Origin: Enterobacteriaceae endosymbiont of Donacia bicoloricornis
GTDB taxonomy: Bacteria > Pseudomonadota > Gammaproteobacteria > Enterobacterales > Enterobacteriaceae
NCBI RefSeq assembly: GCF_012567955.1
Contig: NZ_CP046186.1
Location: forward strand, 76,799 to 140,798
Reading direction: 5' to 3'
Length of the DNA stretch: 64,000 nucleotides
Shown: positions 59,348-64,000 of the stretch, one piece after another
Layout: each line of letters opens with the position of its first letter
Numbering within the stretch: position 1 is the first letter of the stretch
Notes under the pieces: model-generated
Databases searched by the model: none
Told to the model about the DNA's origin: nothing
What the model saw: the letters and a program-made list of their open reading frames with translations, nothing else
Made by a program: the position numbers and the translations under genes

Positions 59348-60423
59348 TATTATTTAAATATCTACAATTTTTTTTAAAAAATTTAGATTTATTTTCAATA
59401 AATTTTAAAATTCGTTTTATAATGGTTTTTTTTATATCTTTTATAATTACTTTTTTTTTAAGTCCATTTTTTATTAATTATTTTAATAAAAAAAAAATTT
59501 CTCAAATTATTCGAAAAAATGGACCTATTACACATTTTACTAAAAACAAAACACCTACCATGGGTGGAATAATATTATTATTAGCAATTATATTATCTGT
59601 TATTTTTTGTTCAGATTTAACAAATAAATATATTTTTTATTCATTACTTATAATGATACTATATTCAGTAGTTGGATTTATAGATGATTTTTACAAAATA
59701 ATTTTAAATAATTCTATAGGATTATCTATTTTTAAAAAATTTTTTTTCCAATCAATATGTACTATTGCAGTAGTATCATTTATTTATCTAAATAATACAG
59801 AAAAATTATATATACAATTTAGTATACCTTTTATAAATAAAGTAATTAAATATAATTTGAATTATATTTTATATTTAATTATTTCTTATTTTATAATTGT
59901 AGGAATTAGTAATTCTGTAAATTTAACTGATGGATTAGACGGTTTAGTAATAATGCCTATTATTTTTATTTCTTTAGGATTAGCTATATTATGTTATTTT
60001 TCAGGAGATATATATCTTTCTAAATATTTTAATTTTATTTATATAAAAAATGCAAAAGAATTAATAATTATATGTTTAGCTATTGTTGGGTCTGGATTAG
60101 GATTCTTATGGTATAATACTTATCCTGCCAAAATTTTTATGGGAGATGTAGGATCTTTATCATTAGGTTGTATTATATCTATAATAGCAATTTTAATAAG
60201 ACAAGAATTTTTATTTCTTATAATGTGTGGAGTATTTATACTAGAATCAATTTCTGTAATAATTCAAGTAATTAAATTTAAATACAACAAAAAACGTTTT
60301 TTTCTAATGGCTCCTTTACATCATCATTATGAGTTAAAAGGGATTACAGAACCTTGTATTATTATTAGATTTTGGATTATTTCATTAATATTAGTGTTAT
60401 TTTCTTTAATTATAATAATATAA
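59338..60423 (+). CDS. mraY: phospho-MurNAc-pentapeptide translocase (MraY)
   Basis: Inner-membrane enzyme that transfers phospho-MurNAc-pentapeptide to undecaprenyl phosphate, giving lipid I. 361 residues (360 in E. coli), about ten membrane segments. The Mg-binding Asp pair is in GFIDDFYKI (about residue 117) and the third Asp in FMGDVGSLSLG (about residue 268). TPTMGG and the HHHYE-containing loop near residue 325 (PLHHHYELKG) are conserved. ispE, for the undecaprenyl precursor pathway, is missing from its usual place near prs. Confidence 0.96.
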   Translation: MLLILFKYLQFFLKNLDLFSINFKIRFIMVFFISFIITFFLSPFFINYFNKKKISQIIRKNGPITHFTKNKTPTMGGIILLLAIILSVIFCSDLTNKYIFYSLLIMILYSVVGFIDDFYKIILNNSIGLSIFKKFFFQSICTIAVVSFIYLNNTEKLYIQFSIPFINKVIKYNLNYILYLIISYFIIVGISNSVNLTDGLDGLVIMPIIFISLGLAILCYFSGDIYLSKYFNFIYIKNAKELIIICLAIVGSGLGFLWYNTYPAKIFMGDVGSLSLGCIISIIAILIRQEFLFLIMCGVFILESISVIIQVIKFKYNKKRFFLMAPLHHHYELKGITEPCIIIRFWIISLILVLFSLIIII

Positions 60424-60434
60424 AAAATTTAAAA

Positions 60435-61751
60435 ATGAATAAAAAAATACTTATTATTGGATTAGGATTAACAGGTATATCATGTTTAAATTTTCTTTTA
60501 AAGAAAAATATTATACCTTCTGTTATGGATACACGTAATTATCCGAAATTTATAAAAAAAATACCATCTTATGTTCCATGTCATTTAGGTTACTTAAAAA
60601 AAGACTGGATATTAAATTCACAATTAATAATTTTAAGTCCTGGTATATCAATATTTAATAATCTTTTATTAGAAGCAAAAAAAAAAGGTATTGAAATAAT
60701 AGGAGATATAGAATTATTCGCTCGTTATAATAAAACTCCTGTAATAGCCATTACGGGGACAAATGGGAAAAGTACTGTCACTAACATGATAGGAAAAATT
60801 ATGAAAAAAAATAATTTTAATATCAGTGTTGGTGGTAATATAGGTTACCCTGTTTTAGATTTATTATCTTTTACAAGAGATTTTTATATTTTAGAAATAT
60901 CTAGTTTTCAATTAGAAACAATAAAAAAATTAAATATTTATATTGCTATAATTTTAAACATTTCACAAGACCATATGGATCGATATCCGTTAGGTATGGA
61001 ACAATATCGTAATTTTAAATTACGTATTTATAAATATGCTTCTATTTGCATATATAATGCAGATAATATTTTATGCTATCCTAAATATTTTGACCAAAAA
61101 AAAAAATATATTACTTTTGGAGAATTTTCTGGTAAATATACATTATGTTATTTTAAAAAAAATATTTATTTACAAATCAATAATAAAAAAATTTTAAATT
61201 TTAATAAAACAAAATTAATTGGTATCCATAATTATTTAAATGCTCTAGCAGTATTAGCAGTAACAGATGTATTAAAAATTCCTAAAAAAATTTCTTTACA
61301 AGAAATAAGTAATTATTTAAATATGGACCATATATTACAAATAATTCATATAGAAAATGGAGTTACTTGGATCAATGATTCAAAATCTACAAATATTAGT
61401 AGTACTAAAGCAGCATTAAAATATTTATATAAAAAAAAAAGAATTTGGTTATTATTAGGGGGATATGATAAAAATTGCGAATTATATTTATTAAAAAAAT
61501 ATTTACAAAAAAGAAATAATATTAATGTTTATTGTTTTGGAATATCAAGTAAAAAAATATTATCTTTTTATCCTAAAGCAAAAATAGTAAAAACAATATA
61601 TCAAGGAATAGAACAAATTATTAAATTAGTTAAAGCTGGAGATGTTGTATTATTATCACCAGCTTGTTCTAGTATTGACCAATTTAAAAATTTTAAACAT
61701 CGTGGTAAAGAATTTATAAGATTAGTTAAAAAATTTCATAATTCTAAATAA
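60435..61751 (+). CDS. murD: UDP-MurNAc-L-alanine:D-glutamate ligase (MurD)
   Basis: Adds D-glutamate to UDP-MurNAc-L-Ala. The ATG at 60435 gives 438 residues, the E. coli length, with the start MNKKILIIGLGLTGISCLNF; an earlier in-frame ATG at 60372 lies inside mraY and is rejected. The P-loop is ITGTNGKSTVTNM (about residue 108), with ILNISQDHMDRYP and the C-domain motif SKSTNISSTKAAL. An A10 run lies at 61431-61440. In E. coli ftsW follows; here murG starts 68 bases after the stop. Confidence 0.95.
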   Translation: MNKKILIIGLGLTGISCLNFLLKKNIIPSVMDTRNYPKFIKKIPSYVPCHLGYLKKDWILNSQLIILSPGISIFNNLLLEAKKKGIEIIGDIELFARYNKTPVIAITGTNGKSTVTNMIGKIMKKNNFNISVGGNIGYPVLDLLSFTRDFYILEISSFQLETIKKLNIYIAIILNISQDHMDRYPLGMEQYRNFKLRIYKYASICIYNADNILCYPKYFDQKKKYITFGEFSGKYTLCYFKKNIYLQINNKKILNFNKTKLIGIHNYLNALAVLAVTDVLKIPKKISLQEISNYLNMDHILQIIHIENGVTWINDSKSTNISSTKAALKYLYKKKRIWLLLGGYDKNCELYLLKKYLQKRNNINVYCFGISSKKILSFYPKAKIVKTIYQGIEQIIKLVKAGDVVLLSPACSSIDQFKNFKHRGKEFIRLVKKFHNSK

Positions 61752-61819
61752 TATATTTTTATAAAAAAAATAATATATAATTTTATACATTTTTTATTTA
61801 TATTAAAAATATTTTAAAC

Positions 61820-62884
61820 ATGAAAAAAAAAAAAAAAATTATTATAGTAGCTGGAGGTACAGGAGGTCATATTAATCCAGCTTTAAATATAGCATATAAA
61901 TTAATAAAAAAAGGATGGGAAGTACGTTGGTTAGGAACTCCATCTAGAATGGAAGCTGAAATTATTCCTAAAAAAAATATACGTATTTATTTAATAAAAT
62001 TTTCTAGATTTAAAAATAAAAATATTTTTTCAATAATTATTACTATACTTAAATTAATTATATCAACTTATAAAACAATTTTAATTTATAAAAAATATAA
62101 ACCACATTTAGTTTTAACAATGGGAAGTTATATTTCTGGCCCTAGTGGTTTAGCTGCCTGGTTATGTAATATTCCATTAATAATACATGAACAAAACAGT
62201 ATTTCTGGAATAACAAATAAAATTTTATCTAAAATAGCAACAATAAAAATGCAAGCATATCCTAATACATTACATAATGCAGTATTAGTAGGAAATCCTA
62301 TAAGTAATAAAATTATAAAATTATCTTTATATAAAAGATCTTTTATAAAAATTCATAAACCTATCCATTTATTAATTACAGGAGGGAGTCAAGGAGCAGA
62401 TTTAATAAATAAAATAGGAATAAAATTATCAAAAATTCTAAAAAATAAAATATCTATTTTACATCAAGTTGGAAAAGGTAATTTTAAAAAAATATATTAT
62501 GAATATAAAAAAAACAAAATTTATAATTTAACTATAAAAGAACATATAGAAAATATAGATAAAGCATATAAATGGGCTGATATTATATTATGTCGATCAG
62601 GAGCTATGACTGTAGCTGAAATTACTACAATAGGGTTACCTGCTATTTTTATTCCTTTTGAACATAAAGATAAACAACAATATTTTAATGCAATAAAGTT
62701 AAAAAAAATAGGAATTGCCAAAATATATGAAAAACATAATTTAGATATTAATAAAATTGCTAATATTATATTAACTTTAAATAAAAAAAAAATAGCATAT
62801 ATAGCAAAAAGATCATATAATTTAGTAAGAAAAAATTCTATAGAATTAATTTATCAAGAATTAAAAAAAATAAAAATTAATTAA
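61820..62884 (+). CDS. murG: lipid II synthase (MurG)
   Basis: Peripheral inner-membrane glycosyltransferase that adds GlcNAc to lipid I. 354 residues (355 in E. coli). The N-terminal GGTGGHINPAL loop (about residues 12-22), GSYISGPSGLAAWL, IHEQNSISGITNKI and the UDP-binding LITGGSQGA and CRSGAMTVAEI motifs are all present. The start codon is followed at once by a run of sixteen A (61823-61838) coding five Lys and part of Ile, in frame as sequenced. ftsW is missing upstream. Confidence 0.95.
   Translation: MKKKKKIIIVAGGTGGHINPALNIAYKLIKKGWEVRWLGTPSRMEAEIIPKKNIRIYLIKFSRFKNKNIFSIIITILKLIISTYKTILIYKKYKPHLVLTMGSYISGPSGLAAWLCNIPLIIHEQNSISGITNKILSKIATIKMQAYPNTLHNAVLVGNPISNKIIKLSLYKRSFIKIHKPIHLLITGGSQGADLINKIGIKLSKILKNKISILHQVGKGNFKKIYYEYKKNKIYNLTIKEHIENIDKAYKWADIILCRSGAMTVAEITTIGLPAIFIPFEHKDKQQYFNAIKLKKIGIAKIYEKHNLDINKIANIILTLNKKKIAYIAKRSYNLVRKNSIELIYQELKKIKIN
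61823..61838 (+). repeat. A16 homopolymer at the murG start
   Basis: Sixteen A residues directly after the ATG of murG, the longest single-base run I noticed in the window. It is in frame as sequenced. Slippage in transcription or replication here would change the reading frame from the fifth codon on. Confidence 0.85.
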
Positions 62885-62910
62885 TTTAAAATAAAATAAA
62901 ATTTATAAAT

Positions 62911-64000
62911 ATGTTTAATAAAAAAAATTTAAATAAAATACCAAAAATGAATAATATTCATTATATATATTTAATTGGTATTGGCGGTTCTGGAATGGGA
63001 GGTATTGCAACAATTCTTGTTAAACAAGGTTATAAAATTAGTGGATCAGATATATCATCTAATTTTATTATAAAAAAATTAAGTTTATTAAATATAAAAA
63101 TAAACTTACAACATGATGCTAAAAATATTACAAATAATATAGATCTTATTATTATATCTAGTGCTATTAAAAATAATAATCCAGAATTAATTGCAGCTAA
63201 AAAATTAAATATTGCTATCATTAGTAGAGGGGAAATGTTAGCAGAATTAATGAGATTTTTTTATGGAATAACTATTACAGGAAGTCATGGTAAAACTACA
63301 ACTACTGCAATAGTATACAAAATATTTAAATTATTTATGTTAGATCCAACATTTGTTAATGGTGGTTTTTTAAAATTCTCTAAAGAAAATGCTTATTTAG
63401 GTTCAAGTAAATATTTTATTGCAGAAGCAGATGAAAGTGATAAATCATTTTTATATTTGAATCCAATAATAAATATTATTACAAATATTGAAAGTGAACA
63501 TTTAGATTATTATCAAAATAATATTGAAATTTTAAAAAAAACATTTTTAAAATTTTTAAAAAAAATTCCATTTTATGGATGTATTATTATTTGTATAGAT
63601 AATATTCATAATTATAATTTAATAAAACAAAATAAAAATTTTTTAAAACAAAATATTATTACTTATGGCTTCCATAAGGAAGCTGATTTACAATTATATA
63701 ATTATCAACAAAATGGATATAAAAGTAGATTTTATTTATTAGAAAAAAAAAAAAAAATATCTTTAGAAATAAATTTAAATATTCCTGGATATCATAATGC
63801 TTTAAATTCAATTGCCGCATTTGCTACAGCGTCTTATGTTGGTTTAGACCCTATAATGATTATAGAATTTTTAAAAAAATTTAAAGGTATTGAAAGAAGA
63901 TTTGATATTTTAGGACATATATTACCTTATCAAAAAATAAAATATAAAAAAAATATAATTATTATTGATGATTATGGTCATCATCCTACTGAAATAAATA
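62911..64000 (+). CDS. murC: UDP-MurNAc:L-alanine ligase (MurC), cut by the window end
   Basis: Adds L-alanine to UDP-MurNAc, the first peptide-stem step. About 363 codons are present of an expected 490 or so; the frame is open to the last base. The N-terminal domain has YLIGIGGSGMGGIA and SGSDIS, the P-loop is GSHGKTTTT (about residue 127), followed by FIAEADESDKSFLYL, ITNIESEHLDYY, GYHNALNSIAAF and IDDYGHHPTE at the edge. An A14 run at 63743-63756 codes a Lys stretch in the middle domain, in frame as sequenced. Confidence 0.94.
   Translation, partial: MFNKKNLNKIPKMNNIHYIYLIGIGGSGMGGIATILVKQGYKISGSDISSNFIIKKLSLLNIKINLQHDAKNITNNIDLIIISSAIKNNNPELIAAKKLNIAIISRGEMLAELMRFFYGITITGSHGKTTTTAIVYKIFKLFMLDPTFVNGGFLKFSKENAYLGSSKYFIAEADESDKSFLYLNPIINIITNIESEHLDYYQNNIEILKKTFLKFLKKIPFYGCIIICIDNIHNYNLIKQNKNFLKQNIITYGFHKEADLQLYNYQQNGYKSRFYLLEKKKKISLEINLNIPGYHNALNSIAAFATASYVGLDPIMIIEFLKKFKGIERRFDILGHILPYQKIKYKKNIIIIDDYGHHPTEIN
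63743..63756 (+). repeat. A14 homopolymer inside murC
   Basis: Fourteen A residues encode Lys codons between the central and C-terminal parts of MurC. The frame is open on both sides as sequenced. Confidence 0.8.

Noticed and set aside
60372..60434. Upstream extension of murD
   Set aside because: It lies inside mraY; the ATG at 60435 gives exactly the E. coli length and the correct N-terminus.
1..64000. CRISPR arrays, insertion sequences, prophage or toxin-antitoxin modules
   Set aside because: No spaced direct repeats, transposase, integrase or phage-like frames were seen; all substantial frames are housekeeping genes.

Overview
This window looks like a chromosomal segment from an obligate, strongly reduced gammaproteobacterial (Enterobacterales-type) endosymbiont, most likely of an insect. 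The reasons are extreme A+T richness in genes and gaps alike, long A/T homopolymers inside coding sequences, short gaps (none above 300 bases), no mobile elements, prophage or CRISPR, and gene order that still follows Escherichia coli blocks with individual genes cut out. Nearly every protein is a recognisable E. coli orthologue. A complete histidine operon plus riboflavin synthase fits a nutritional symbiont of the Buchnera/Blochmannia/reed-beetle-symbiont kind. I cannot name the species from this sequence.

Layout. 1-8.2 kb (+): rluC, rpmF, fabD (frameshifted), fabG, acpP, fabF, tmk, holB, ptsG, hinT. 8.3-16.3 kb (-): gapA, sppA, xthA, clsA, ychF, pth, prs. 16.4-26.5 kb (+): prfA, prmC, then the translation block thrS-infC-rpmI-rplT-pheS-pheT, ribE and tyrS. 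26.5-31.9 kb is mixed: tRNA-Val, a MATE transporter, grxD, rnt, minCDE, tsaB. 32.1-34.0 kb (+): hslVU. 34.0-41.2 kb (-): the whole his operon, hisG-hisDC-hisB-hisH-hisA-hisF-hisI, with hisD and hisC in one reading frame. 41.3-42.7 kb: the divergent pair rnhA/dnaQ and tRNA-Asp. 42.7-47.9 kb (-): mscS, fbaA, pgk, tktA. Then metK (+), gyrA, mutS and ybhL (-). 55.5 kb to the right edge (+): the division/cell-wall cluster rsmH, murE, murF, mraY, murD, murG, murC (cut by the window end).

The genes cover fatty-acid elongation, glucose uptake and lower glycolysis/pentose phosphate (ptsG, gapA, pgk, fbaA, tktA), PRPP supply (prs) feeding histidine synthesis, aminoacylation and ribosome function, replication/repair, and lipid-II synthesis from UDP-MurNAc to the membrane step.

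Points most worth a second look: (1) the hisD-hisC fusion turns on the length of an A10 tract; one base fewer would recreate an ATGA stop/start overlap. (2) fabD is out of frame by one base at an A13 tract but otherwise conserved. (3) ThrS lacks its whole N-terminal TGS and editing region. (4) The dcw cluster has lost ftsL, ftsI and ftsW while keeping lipid-II genes and minCDE. (5) infC keeps an ATT start codon with a strong Shine-Dalgarno sequence. (6) MutS lacks its C-terminal tail and has Asn for a conserved ATPase-domain His. (7) murG begins with an A16 run. No new multi-gene system is visible; the novelty lies in how reduction and poly(A) tracts have reshaped known genes.
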